Shown here one piece after another: positions 12,301 to 21,062 of a DNA stretch of 64,000 nucleotides. The DNA is taken from NCBI GenBank assembly GCA_032209605.1, contig JASFXZ010000029.1:1601001-1665000 (forward strand), written 5' to 3'. The translations under genes were made by a program, and so were the position numbers. Source of the stretch: Mactromeris polynyma (taxonomy: Eukaryota > Mollusca > Bivalvia > Venerida > Mactridae). Below the pieces are notes generated by a model. It saw only the letters and a list, made by a program, of their open reading frames with translations. It had not been told where the DNA came from and searched no databases. Every line of letters begins with the position of its first letter. The stretch's first letter is position 1.

Positions 12301-13619
12301 ACTACAATTTCTGTTTAAAACACCCTTACACACTTGAGTTTGTAATACTACGAATTTTCTTCCAGTCGCCATTATGTTGTAATGATCTAAGGAAGGGTTT
12401 CAATAATGAAACAATGTAATAACATGTGCCCAGTCCCTTTGTACTTATTCGTTAGATATAAACTAAACTAACAAATATCCCAAAGGCGCATGAATGCTAG
12501 AACATTGTTCAGTGCAGCATCTCCCCAGTGGCCTAACTAGGACTGTCATTGATTCAATTCTTTGCATATCGACGATATTGATATATCGAAAGGCAAATAT
12601 CGAGTTAGGTATTGGTGGTATTCTTTTCTACGATGTTATAGCTAAAGCGAGGGCTAGAGCTGTCATTGATACAATCAATATTGATATATCAATGGTTTTT
12701 TTCTGTCAATCGATATTCGATACACACATACTAATATCGATATCATGGTGGATAATAAAAATGGAATAGGTACATTATAAATGTGCCAAAATAGCGTATG
12801 GTCGCTTTGTAGTCGGCCGCTTTTTAAATAGTGCTCTAGTGCACAGTGCATTCTTAATGTTAAATTAATGTTAAGTTAACAATATCGATTAAGTAATTTA
12901 ATAATATCTTGTTATCATAGAAATTCAAGTTGAACATTTGTATGTATAGAGAATACACACATAAACATACAGAATCTCAACTTGAATTTCTATGATAACA
13001 AGATATTATTAAAGTACTTAATCGATATTTTTAACTTCTCAGCATGCTATTATATATGCCTTTTTCGCGATAACGCTGCCGACCACAAGTGTGAACTTGC
13101 ACAGGACTTTCTAATCCGTGAAAAAGTTGTTCAACTCACTCATCCTCCATATAGGCCGGACTTGAGCCCTTGTGACCTTTTCCTTTTTCCATGATTGAAA
13201 TAGACCTTGTCTGGACGTAGATATGACTCTCTTAGTGGCCTTGGTGATGCCATATTTCAGTGTATTAAGGGTAGACCCAAAGAGGACTATTTTTCACCTT
13301 TCAGACAATGGATTTCTCGGTTACAAAGGTTGGCCGATGTTAAGGGAGATTACTTTGAATTACGTTTGCTGTTGTTCGGTAATAACTTATTGAATGTCCC
13401 TCGTATATCTAAATAAGATGTGAAACACGTAGAGAAAAGTATCCATGATTGTTTGACTATATTTCAGGGGCCACGGCGGCTGTCGCTCTAGTGATGTTGA
13501 TAGTTGGGTGCTTCTTTGGTGTTGTCATGGTGATTGTGTACAAACGAATTAGAGGTGATGTCCCCAGCGATAGGAGAAACATATTGGATAAACATTTAGA
13601 CAATGAAGAACGATATTGA
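284..13619 (+). CDS. 3' part of a mucin-like single-pass membrane protein gene (7 exons)
   Basis: I assembled this from exon signals. The join is 284-352, 1420-1549, 5741-5850, 6949-7131, 8403-8646, 11723-11974 and 13468-13619. All junctions are AG/GT and every phase matches, giving 379 residues plus a TGA stop; the 5' end lies left of the window. Residues 1-164 look globular and beta-rich. Residues about 165-185 end in LESRGLLQLNYMSEF. Residues about 186-245 are a Thr/Pro stalk. Residues 246-329 are a Cys/Thr/Val repeat stalk. Residues about 333-354 form one hydrophobic helix followed by KRIRGD and a short cytoplasmic tail, so a type I topology is likely. The segment ISKVSVQLIG...GKWQLTVNST resembles the beta-sandwich that follows the VWA domain in hemicentin/VWA7-type proteins. 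That comparison is from memory and tentative. No catalytic motif is seen. Function is unknown; a surface or adhesion role is inference from architecture only. Confidence 0.62.
454..724 (+). mobile_element. tRNA-headed SINE, near full length (copy 1)
   Basis: The head at 454-528 is a degenerate tRNA gene with an A-box-like TGGTCCAGTGGTTAG and a B-box-like GGCTCGATTCC. It is followed by a shared body (CTCCACACGTGGAGAAG, GTTAGTACTGGC) and the tail GAGAAACGGCGTTAAACC and GATGAAACAAACAA. Four more copies are in this window. I associate this tail type with bivalve SINEs. Confidence 0.85.
874..1041. mobile_element. MITE with CAGTAAAACCTC ends (copy 1)
   Basis: The left end is CAGTAAAACCTCGATAATAC and the right end is GAGATTTTACTG. 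The interior carries GACCACC and GGTGGTCTTATTATTGAGG blocks shared with 17669-17806, 57851-58022 and 59804-59980. The termini resemble pogo/Tigger-type ends (inference). Confidence 0.6.
1420..1549 (+). CDS. Membrane-protein gene, exon b
   Basis: The acceptor is CCAATTCAG and the donor is TTGCAG|GTAATA. It gives 43 codons plus one base and is open only in the frame predicted by exon a. It encodes a single Cys (DVFDVAPCF) and ends LLVHFA. Confidence 0.58.
2006..2257 (-). mobile_element. tRNA-headed SINE, minus strand (copy 2)
   Basis: This is the reverse complement of the copy at 454-724. It lacks the first few bases of the tRNA head. The B-box GGTTCGATTCCC is intact on the minus strand. It sits in the intron between 1549 and 5741. 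Confidence 0.85.
2715..3445 (+). repeat. Interspersed repeat family R1 (copy 1, interrupted)
   Basis: It shares segments with 8746-9060 and 15505-15860. Examples are TCTCTTCAACCGAA, TTGGTTAAC and GAGTGACCAGCAATCGTAAC. Here an unrelated segment of about 400 bp (roughly 2870-3240) separates the two conserved halves, suggesting a nested insertion or a deletion in the other copies. Confidence 0.55.
3713..5674 (+). repeat. 40-bp minisatellite, about 49 copies
   Basis: The period is exactly 40 bp for 1.96 kb. Each unit starts CAATTGTCCAATCCCCGATG and ends CACCGGCA. Copies at 3775-4270 often carry GATACAAGCA, and the centre is more uniform. The segments 4761-4880 and 4881-5000 form a 120-bp three-unit duplication. 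After 5000 there is an alternating TGACCGACA/TGAACGGCA pattern. The array ends 66 bp before the exon at 5741. The long minus-strand open frames in it are a by-product of the repeat. Confidence 0.97.
5741..5850 (+). CDS. Membrane-protein gene, exon c
   Basis: The acceptor CTATTTCCAG lies 66 bp after the end of the 40-bp minisatellite, and the donor is TATCG|GTAAGT. Two of the three frames have early stops. The open one is the frame set by exon b. It encodes LKGSVDSVSNMYLKDIL and ends LRISKVS. Confidence 0.6.
6949..7131 (+). CDS. Membrane-protein gene, exon d (beta-rich)
   Basis: This exon has exactly 61 codons in phase 0 at both ends. The acceptor is TTTTGTAG and the donor is ACAAT|GTAAAT. 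It encodes VQLIGQSDLYMDGVLLDNSP, a proline run, then GKWQLTVNST with two N-glycosylation sequons (NST and the preceding region). The alternating hydrophobic pattern suggests beta strands. Confidence 0.65.
8403..8646 (+). CDS. Membrane-protein gene, exon e (Thr/Pro mucin-like stalk)
   Basis: The acceptor is ATTGTTGCAG and the donor is CTACAC|GTACGT. It gives 81 codons plus one base. After LESRGLLQLNYMSEF it is dominated by Thr, Pro and Ser (TTTALTTKTTEPTPPTPP). This composition is typical of O-glycosylated stalks. Confidence 0.65.
8746..9060 (+). repeat. Interspersed repeat family R1 (copy 2)
   Basis: It matches 15505-15860 over most of its length: TTTTCGGCGCAGCCGTA, AAAGGGTACGTTACCTTACC and GAGTGACCAGCAATCGTAAC. 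It ends near AAGATATTTCTTGTTATG. No terminal inverted repeats are evident. Confidence 0.6.
9441..11650 (+). repeat. 31-bp minisatellite, about 71 copies, two sub-arrays
   Basis: Units share TTAATTGTTGATTGTATTTG. From about 9480 to 9990 the remainder is TTTATGTCCTC, and every third unit reads CATAATT (9582, 9675, 9768, 9861). This gives a 93-bp higher-order period. From about 9990 to the end the remainder is CTCTTGTCTCC and units are more diverged. By eye only three AG dinucleotides occur on the + strand in 2.2 kb. Confidence 0.96.
11723..11974 (+). CDS. Membrane-protein gene, exon f (CPTV/SSTVT repeat stalk)
   Basis: The acceptor is ACATTTACAG and the donor is CAAACG|GTAATA. It is entered in phase 1 and left in phase 1. 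It encodes short repeats such as CPTVTCPTVSCPTV followed by SSTVTSSTVKSSTVT, then a charged linker KERQNKANDNSSG. The acceptor is about 70 bp after the end of the 31-bp minisatellite. Confidence 0.65.
12881..13029. repeat. Near-perfect inverted repeat (53-bp arms, 43-bp loop)
   Basis: The left arm is 12881-12933 and the right arm 12977-13029. They differ at one position. The arms start AATATCGATTAAGTA and end TTCAAGTTGA. The inverted repeat overlaps the start of the open frame that contains the mariner relic. It could be a solo MITE or a pair of transposon ends. Confidence 0.9.
13057..13416 (+). pseudogene. Mariner-type transposase C-terminal relic
   Basis: One frame reads RDNAADHKC, then HPPYRPDLSPCDLFLFP. 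This is the second Asp, exactly 34 residues and the third Asp of the mariner D,D(34)D catalytic core. The same frame continues through two in-frame stops (TGA at 13192-13194 and TAG about 9 bp later). It then reads SGRRYDSLSGLGDAIFQ and ends near LADVKGDYFE, the usual mariner C-terminus. The N-terminal half and the first Asp are absent, so it is a dead fragment. It lies in the last intron of the membrane-protein gene. Confidence 0.85.
13468..13619 (+). CDS. Membrane-protein gene, terminal exon g (transmembrane helix and tail)
   Basis: The acceptor is TATATTTCAG and the stop is TGA at 13617-13619. The frame predicted by exon f gives AVALVMLIVGCFFGVVMVIV, a clear membrane helix. It is followed by the basic stop-transfer YKRIRG and a tail of about 25 residues ending EERY. 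Confidence 0.7.
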
Positions 13620-15504
13620 ATTTTAAGACGTTGAAGTTACGGAATTATAAGTGGTGCTAAAATACTCATTTGATATAATACGCAATATTATATCATCCTA
13701 TAATTGTATCCCATGATAAATGTCATATGTTTCATTTTATTGCAATATTATGCCATAATGGATATATTGGATTGTCAGTATTGAATATTAAGACGTTTTG
13801 TTAACTGAAATTTAAGAGCTGCTTTCATTCTCTAGAACATATAAAGTAGGAAATGTTGTATTCATTTAAATCCCATGAGATGTGGCATATCGTTTTATAT
13901 TATAGCCATATAATGCCATATAGGATATAATGTATTTTTTAAATGTAGTTTGACGTTATGTGATCCGTCTGGGGTGTGAGGGTTATATGGTGTATAGCTA
14001 TACACTTAACACAACTTATAAGTGTGCAGGTATAAATATGACCGTATCTTGGTCAATATTAGTCAGATCTTGCTGAATTTTTTCAACAAATATAGCGTAT
14101 ATACCTGGCATAATATTTTATTTATTTCAAGTCATAAGTCCACATATTGAACAAATAAAATCACTGCATGTGATAATTCGAAAACAATCAAAACTGCAGC
14201 TCCAACTTAAAGATGACCTGGTTGATAGGAAAGAGTCTAATAGGGTGTCTGCCAATCAGGACTCGACGCATCGTGTTATTTAAACCGTTAAATTCGACCC
14301 GAGAACCATGATCTATACCTAACCAATATTAAATATACAACATTGCGTTTAGAAATGTTAATTAATAAAAAAAATATTCGACGTTAATAAAGTGCACACT
14401 TAAAAGTTTTGTTAAGTGAATGGTAACACAAATATATTTTTTAATTAGATAGAACACGACAATAGTTCATGTTCTACTTCCTACATTGCCATTAACTTAT
14501 TCATGGGGATAATTTTGATGTCTTATAAGGTCATTTGTTTTTCTATTAATATTTGTTGAAGTCTGAGCAGTGCTCACGTTATAGAGAACACCCTCCATCT
14601 AATATCTGTGAAAAATATTTTTGACTTTAATTTGAACCCATCTCAATAGATTTATTAACAAATGTTTAAGTTAGTTGAATGACCAATTTGTGCATTATCA
14701 GTTTAACATGCAGTAAGAAGATGGATCCGAGTTAATTTTTTGTAAGGATTTATTTTTCAACATGTTTCAAAAAACATTATTTCATTTAACATACCGGAAG
14801 ACATCATTGTATCTACGCCGTTTATCTGTTTATGAAGATATTTCTTGTTATAAATATACTCCTTCTCATTGCTTGAATCATACACAGTTGTGAAATTTGA
14901 TTATCTATTAATAGCATATTTGGTTACTATGGAGACAATATTGTTTTAATACTGATTTTGTGCGGTGAACGAAATACAATAGCATTATTATTTGCTAAGT
15001 ATATACACACTATGTACAATTTCAGATCTGTGATAAAAATGTTGGTTATCTATGCATAATTTTCGTATTAAAGTAAATGTATGAATTTATTTGAATTTCT
15101 TCGATACTATAACACTCAAATAAATACTCAGTACATTTAAAAACGCACACTTTTTTACCAATCATACTTCTTTAAATTTCATTTTTATTTTTTATGAAAC
15201 TCATTTTTATGATTGTCATGAAATTTAGCAAACATGTTGCGTACACGCGCAATAATATCGTGTCAAGTTCTTTTCTTGTATCCTAAAAGTCAGTCGATGA
15301 AAATTTAGCAATCCCACACTGTGCGTTATTAAATGTAGGACTACTAAGTATACATTGTATTATATATAGTGTGACATATAGAATATGTTTTGTAGAATAC
15401 AGATGTGGACATTTTCTGTAAATGATTACCAACCTTGTTGTGTTTTCTCCACAGTTCCATGTTGTTTCAATTACTTGGGAAACAATGTAAAAGAGTAGTG
15501 TTTT
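13620..15504. other. Gene-free AT-rich stretch after the membrane-protein gene
   Basis: This holds the likely 3' UTR of the upstream gene and then AT-rich sequence. I see no exon signals, RNA gene or repeat ends in it. Confidence 0.5.
14154..14391 (+). terminator. Candidate polyadenylation signals after the membrane-protein gene
   Basis: AATAAA hexamers occur at 14154-14159, 14364-14369 and 14386-14391, 0.5-0.8 kb after the stop. The region is AT-rich, so chance hexamers are likely and none can be singled out. Confidence 0.25.
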
Positions 15505-15860
15505 TCGGCACAACCGTACTAACATGCCTTTGCAATTTTGCATATCGGTGTTGTGTAAACCAATCAAATCTTATGTTAACCTCTAAACCAACTTCTCTTC
15601 AAACGAGCAACGTTTGTAACCATGACACGGATTGGTTAACCTTTTAATAAAGGGTACGTTACCTTACCGAAATCCAATGAATATCGGTAAGTTTACCGAA
15701 ATCCATTTCCCATTACCCTCATCTCCCCTTGCAGGTATCGAAGTTACTAAAGTGTAGCATAATCGAGTGACCAGCAATCGTAACAAATCTTGACTTTCAG
15801 ATTGCAACTATTTTGCCGACCATTTTTGGTTCAATATAATTCTTGTTCCTATTGTTAACA
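15505..15860 (+). repeat. Interspersed repeat family R1 (copy 3)
   Basis: It matches 8746-9060, including TTTTTCGGCACAACCGTA, AAAGGGTACGTTACCTTACC and GAGTGACCAGCAATCGTAAC. Compared with copy 2 it has an extra segment near 15690-15735. Confidence 0.6.
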
Positions 15861-16838
15861 TATTCCCATATAAGGGAAACAACTCGCGGAAGATTTGATT
15901 GAGTTGTATTGCATATATTACGGCCCTTATTCTGGATACTGGTATGTCATTTGCTTGATTTATCAACTTCACACTGAACCAAGCTTTACTGATATTGTTG
16001 CAGTTTAACTATAGCGATATCACAATAGAAACATAACGGATACATGTATAACTCCTCCGGTTATTGTCGTAACATTCACAATACTGTTTATGTCCAGAAT
16101 CGGCCATCACATATAAACAGTGCGCATCTTATCTATATGAATAAGTAATTAGTGATAACATTCATCTAAAACCTTTGTTGCTTCATAGCATTTGTTGTAT
16201 ATATTTGTTATTTCATAATAGTTATCATATATAACTCAAATTCGCTATATCTTTCATTATCGTGTTTACCTAAATATCGAGTATAGGGGTGTTGTATAAA
16301 ACCTATTCAACCGTTCTTAATTGAAAATATGATTTATACAACCTTCCCACCCTTTACCCAATAATGGGTAAATCCATAATGAAAGCCTTATCGAAAGGGG
16401 TTTATACCTTTGTTGTTTCATAATATTGATATATACGACATTTGTTGTTTCTTATACTCTCGTTGTTTAATATTCACCAGACACATTCGTTTTTTCATTA
16501 CATGTATCATATGACTCTGTGATTTGATAGCATGTATCAGATATGTTTCATAATATTTATCATATACCTATGGGGTTTTATATGATATATTTGGCATTTC
16601 AAGTGTTATTATTTTACAGCATTTCTAACAGCGTAGTATTTATAACAACATTATGTGTATGTAAGCACTGCTTGCATTTACCAGCAGATTTATAACAAAA
16701 CACCAACTTAAATTATCCTCATAGCTGGTTAATTTATTTACATAAATATTCACTCTACCGCAGTATAATACAACATTTCATTTTATTATAAAACCTGTTA
16801 TAAATTCGTCGATAAATATACGAGGTTCACTCTCAAGA
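15861..16838. other. Gene-free AT-rich stretch
   Basis: I see nothing assignable. There are recurrent short words such as TTTGTTGTTTCATAATA, and a small palindrome near 16350-16375 (TTTACCCAATAATGGGTAAA). Confidence 0.45.
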
Positions 16839-17572
16839 GCAATTCATAACATAGAGCTCCATTTTATCTAAAAGTACGGTGGCACAGATGTGACATGTGT
16901 GAATTTATTGTTATCTCGTTCCCACTACTTACTAACTCGTTCCCACGACATACTATCTTGTTCTCACGACTTACTATCTTGTTCCCACGACATACTATTT
17001 TGTTCCCACGACTAACTATCTTGTTCCCACGACTTACTAACTCGTTCCCACGACTTACTAGCTTGTTCCCATGACATACTATCTATTTCCCACGACTTAC
17101 TATCTTGTTCACACGACATACTATCTTGTTCCCACGACTAACTATCTTGTTCCCACGACTAACTATCTTGTTCCCACGACTTACTATCTTGTTCCCACGA
17201 CATACTATCTATTTCCCACGACATACTATCTATTTCCCACGACACACTATCTTGTTCACACGACATACTATCTTGTTCCCACGACATACTAACTCGTTCC
17301 CACGACATACTATCTTGTTCCCACGACATACTATCTTGTTCACACGACATACTATATTGTTCCCGCGACATACTAACTCGTTCCCACGACATACTATCTT
17401 GTTCCCACGACATACTATCTTGTTCCCACGACATACTATCTTGTTCACACGACATACTATCTTGTTCACACGACATAGTAAGACGTGGTAACGAGATAAA
17501 AATATGTTCACACATGTCACATCTATGCCACTGTAGCAATTCAAAACATACAGTTCCTTTTCATCTAAAAGT
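16839..17572. mobile_element. Compound element: direct repeats, inverted repeats and a 21-bp array
   Basis: The outer imperfect direct repeats are 16839-16875 and 17536-17572 (32 of 37 identical by eye). Just inside them are inverted repeats at 16875-16920 and 17490-17535 containing GATGTGACATGTGTGAA. The centre is a 21-bp tandem array. The layout recalls bivalve elements in which a tandem core sits between short inverted repeats; that comparison is inference. Confidence 0.75.
16912..17480 (+). repeat. 21-bp minisatellite, about 27 copies
   Basis: The unit is CTTGTTCCCACGACATACTA plus one base. It varies between CTTGTT/CTCGTT, CCCACG/CACACG and CATACT/TTACT. The last monomer is followed by an inverted one (17481-17498). 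Because 21 is divisible by three, all long frames here are repeat artefacts. Confidence 0.95.
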
Positions 17573-17668
17573 TATTATATTTTTGAAAATCTACAACAAA
17601 GAGTTATTTGATATTTCACACAGCGTACATGGATTGATTGCCAATCATTCAATTACAAAATCGTCATG

Positions 17669-17806
17669 CAGTAAAGCCTCACTTAAAGACCACAATTTTC
17701 AAGTCCATTTTCACCGTTTTTCTCAACCTCAATAATAAGACCACCTCTATAGTAAGACCAGTTTTTCAAGGGTCCTAAGGGTGGTATTATTATTGAGGTT
17801 TTACAG
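17669..17806. mobile_element. MITE with CAGTAAAACCTC-type ends (copy 2)
   Basis: It begins CAGTAAAGCCTCACTTAAAG and ends TTGAGGTTTTACAG. The interior ATAAGACCACCTC and GGGTGGTATTATTATTGAGG match the other copies in inverted register. Confidence 0.65.
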
Positions 17807-18257
17807 TATGTATAAACAGTCTATACAATAAATGCTTCAGGAATCCATGCTGGTAGGGAGAACGTACGTCAGTCCATTACTGGTCGTCTATATGACTTTT
17901 AGAACAGCTGAAATATATCGGGTATAAATACAGTGCATAATGCGTTTTCAATGTAAATATTTTCAGCATCATGAGAACAACAACAAAATAAAAAAATATA
18001 AATGATAAAACAGTCTTACGGTAAACATTTAATCTAACATAAACGATAGTGTGGTGTGTTGGAATTGTACGCCGATTTTCAACAGTATTACGGTTATGTA
18101 GGGCGATTAGTGGACCTGACTGGTGTTCCTGTGGTAACGCACAGTACTGACATGTTCCTCGGCAAGCAGTTGATAAATCTCTTCATGAATCAAAGGTGGA
18201 GGATAATGTACGTCGGATGTGTCATCTTCCATGTGTCAGAGTGTCACGGAGATCATA

Positions 18258-18345
18258 TGTCTGACCCGGGATTTGAACACGTCCCAGATTGACAGACGGG
18301 TGCTTCTTGCAGCTGAGCTGACCTGGCAGGCGCCAATTTACACAA
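18258..18345 (-). repeat. tRNA-like SINE head fragment
   Basis: The minus strand reads a degenerate A-box (GTCAGCTCAGCTGCAAG), then a B-box-like GTTCAAATCCCGGG. The acceptor-stem ends do not pair, so this is a SINE-type relic and not a tRNA gene. Confidence 0.45.
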
Positions 18346-18440
18346 ACTGCCAAGTAGCCCAAAACAGACAACAACAACAGATGTACCTTCAACATATAGT
18401 ATACTACGTGACGATATATTTTAAATGAAAATGTCTCCAT

Positions 18441-18890
18441 CACAGAGGAGTGTCACGAGTTGTCTACCTTTATAGAGTTGTCTTCCCTTCTATAGTATAT
18501 GTATAAATAGTACTATAGAAGGGAAAAAAAGGAGAGAACTATCGAAGGGATAAAGGAAGATAACTATAAAATGGATAAAGGGAGAGAACTCATGACAATC
18601 TCCTGTAGTCTCCATATCCACAAAGGCTAACACGAGTTTTCTACCTTTATCCTTTATAGAGTTCTCTTCCATTCTATAGTATATGTATAAATAGCACTTC
18701 ATGTATTATAGAAGGGATGAAGGGAGAGAACTCATGACAATCTCCTGTAGTCTCCATATCCACGAATGCTAACACGAGTGTTCTACCTTTATCCTTTATA
18801 GAGTTCTCTTCCATTCTATAGTATATGTATAAATAGCACTACATGTATTATAGAAGGGATAAAGGGAGAGAACTATCGAAGGGACATTCT
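18441..18890. repeat. Tandemly duplicated palindromic MITE (family with CTCCCTTTATC arms)
   Basis: Blocks of about 141 bp repeat here. Each has an arm such as CGAGTTTTCTACCTTTATCC, a centre TATAGTATATGTATAAATAG and a complementary arm GGATAAAGGGAGAGAACT followed by CATGACAATCTCCTG. Related palindromes are at 20056-20150, 27955-28077 and 49718-50011. Confidence 0.75.
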
Positions 18891-19026
18891 GCCCTGACAA
18901 TATATTTTCAACCCAGGCAAGCGAGTGGTATTAAGAAATTGAATGAATCAGTGTGTAGGTCCAGTAAGACATAATAAGCCAACAAACAACACATATAACA
19001 CATTAAGCAACAGAAAATATAAATGT

Positions 19027-19178
19027 TTACTTACACAACACAACAATAGTGACGATTGCTAGCACAACGAGAATAACAACAACAAGACAACATATTAGTT
19101 TCCAATTCCGACGTTGAGTGTCTTTCCTGAGTTGTGTGGCGTTACCTCTGAACAATGTGCTCGTGCTTCTTAGATTTT
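19027..19178 (-). CDS. VAMP: R-SNARE last exon (membrane anchor)
   Basis: On the minus strand the acceptor is TTTCTATAG. It gives 50 codons (the first is shared with the previous exon) and then TAA at 19027-19029. It contains the end of the SNARE helix, a basic linker and the transmembrane anchor. Confidence 0.88.
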
Positions 19179-19636
19179 CTATAGAAACGAAGAGTAATAT
19201 AGTTGAATCGTTTAACAGTAAGCAATAAAGCCACTTTATCATTTAGACCAAATATAGGAACAATGAGCCATGGTAAGCTTACGTCTGTCACGGTCGAGCA
19301 AGTTGATTACTCGAATAAAATCGTATAAGACGAATGTGAAAGATTTAAAAGTCATTGACATGGTTTTGAAAGCAAGTTACAATGTACGTTTATAGTATCA
19401 GCCAACATAATGCCTAAATCCAAGCCAATCACATGTCATGAAGTCAGACACGTGACAATATGACGTCAGACACGTGACAATATGACGTCACAACGAATCG
19501 TTACCTGTCCTATCAACCAAAGCTCCAACCTTCTGATCTCGCTCTACCACCTTTTCAATATTATCTCTCAGAATGTCTTTTACGTCATTGACTTGTTGTT
19601 GTAATTTTGGTAGAGGATCCGGATCCCGATCAGTTG
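19027..19636 (-). CDS. VAMP: VAMP/synaptobrevin-type R-SNARE (C-terminal two exons)
   Basis: This is a vesicle-fusion R-SNARE. Two minus-strand exons are seen, 19636-19505 and 19178-19027, with matching phase. The first encodes the N-terminal half of the SNARE motif, KLQQQVNDVKDILRDNIEKV, followed by VERDQKVGALVDRT. Its Arg is the expected zero-layer residue. The second completes the motif (ENLRSTSTLFRGNATQLRKD) and adds QRRNWK and a C-terminal membrane anchor rich in Val, Ile and Leu, ending VLCK. Tail-anchored topology is typical of VAMPs. The first exon should end with one base and supply the start codon. I could not locate it; in VAMP8-type genes it is very short. Assignment to a subtype is uncertain, with VAMP8/VAMP4-like short forms favoured. 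Confidence 0.88.
19435..19495 (+). repeat. Short tandem duplication with CRE-like sites
   Basis: GTCAGACACGTGACAATATGAC is present twice in tandem, creating two TGACGTCA palindromes 10 bp 3' of the R-SNARE middle-exon donor (inside its intron). Confidence 0.7.
19505..19636 (-). CDS. VAMP: R-SNARE middle exon (SNARE motif)
   Basis: On the minus strand the acceptor is GTTTCCATAG and the donor GGACAG|GTAACG. It is 132 nt, entered with two bases completing a codon and left in phase 1. It starts TDRDPDPLPKLQQQVNDV after the split codon. Confidence 0.88.
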
Positions 19637-20055
19637 CTATGGAAACAAAAGAAAAACAAGATTAAGTAATAACTTACTGTCAGGTTATTTAACAAATGTA
19701 AACTAAACTAAAAAAAGTATATATAATAGCTTAATGTCAAACAGGAAATCGGAATTGTACTAATTTGCATAATTCTTCCAATCTCAGTTTTGAAATGTCG
19801 ACGGGCAAATCCAGAAAGTGAATTTGCTCCATTGTTTACATTCGTTGTATGTTTCTATAGAACGAGTGTGTGGACGTGTATGTATAAACATGTACGACTA
19901 AACAATATTGTTCATGTGATATTGAAAATAACTACGTTATATTTGTATTTTAACAGTGTTTCCATTTATGTTCGGCACACTGTTAACGGTATCAGTAATC
20001 ATCCCAGCGCTTTGATTTGTTTTCTGCAGGTTACTGACAATTTTCAAACCACAGG

Positions 20056-20150
20056 ATATTGCCACGAGTTCTCTCCCTTTATCCCATCTATAGCATACAT
20101 TATACATATATTATAGAAGGGATAAAGGGAGAGAACTCATGACAATATTA
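20056..20150. mobile_element. Palindromic MITE (CTCCCTTTATC arms)
   Basis: The left arm CGAGTTCTCTCCCTTTATCC and the right arm GGATAAAGGGAGAGAACT flank a short AT-rich centre. It belongs to the same family as 18441-18890. Confidence 0.7.
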
Positions 20151-20469
20151 TGTGTTTTGTCATAAAGGGAGAGAACTTATGACAATCTTATGTGTTTCAA
20201 ACATAGTAAGGGGAACTTGTAGGCTTGTATTCTTGGACAACTAGCCTACCATGTCGGACAAGTCAAATTCAACATGTACACTAATCCGGGACAAGTGTAT
20301 TAAACAAATTCTAAGAGCCCTGCTATCGTACATATACTAAATAAGGGATAATGGGAGAGAACTCGTGACAATCTCATGTATTTCAAACATAGAAAGGGGA
20401 ACTTGTAATGACACATAGTGTCTACATTCAAACATCATGATGAACGTTCGTTTCACGTATCATAATACC

Positions 20470-20560
20470 GTCTCCGAGGCCGAGTGGTTAAGGCATCTCC
20501 CCGTAGGGGTCCGTTCTGATATGGCCGGTTGGTGAGCTGCCAGCTAGTTAAATAATGGTT
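20470..20560 (+). repeat. tRNA(Leu/Ser)-like SINE head
   Basis: CTCCGAGGCCGAGTGGTTAA resembles the 5' half and A-box of class II tRNAs. No convincing B-box or acceptor pairing follows. It is probably a SINE head or pseudogene. Confidence 0.4.
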
Positions 20561-20840
20561 ACCGTGTGCCTACCTGCTTGGTGCCTAGTATTAAAGGATA
20601 GCAATCGGTAAGTAAATATACTCAGAAAGTAGGTGTCTCATGATTCAGAAACGACTGACCCTTTAAGGATAGGGGTGACACTAGATAGATAAACACTTTA
20701 CTTTTTTATTTATATCGAACTGTCTAATATAGAAGTGTGGGTCGACTTACTTCAGAAGTTTGGGTTAGCAAAGAAACACCGCGTCCGTCAGTCCACCACA
20801 GACCTCTTGAGAGACGGAATTTGCTCTCCAAACAGAATTT

Positions 20841-21062
20841 GAGCGCCGCTGTACGATTTCCAACCTCTTGTATGATTGACGTCATTTTCAGACAATGTCA
20901 CATGTGACGGCACCATGTACTGACAGTAAGCAATATTTGCACCATATGGCAATATGAAAACGAAGTGACCATATGGAGTAAATTTTGTTTCGTGCTTGCA
21001 CCTAGTGACGTCTTGAAATGACGTCACATACGGAAGAGGTTGTAAATCTCATAGCAGCGCTC
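20841..21062. mobile_element. 222-bp MITE with GAGCG...CGCTC ends and ATTT duplication (copy 1)
   Basis: The ends are GAGCGCCGCTGTACGATTTC and the complement of GTAAATCTCATAGCAGCGCTC, an imperfect terminal inverted repeat. ATTT precedes (20837-20840) and follows (21063-21066) the element. It contains two TGACGTCA palindromes. A second copy is at 56517-56751. Confidence 0.85.

Larger units (their letters stand above)
19637..20840. other. R-SNARE 5' side: intron or upstream sequence with repeat relics
   Basis: No first exon was found here. It holds a palindromic MITE copy (20056-20150) with partial arms at about 20160 and 20345. There is also a GGACAAGTC-type repeat fragment (about 20209-20330) and a tRNA-like head at 20470. 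Confidence 0.45.

Noticed and set aside
17071..17544. Open frames on both strands across the 21-bp array
   Set aside because: A 21-bp unit without stops is open by construction on both strands. The predicted peptides are simple seven-residue repeats.
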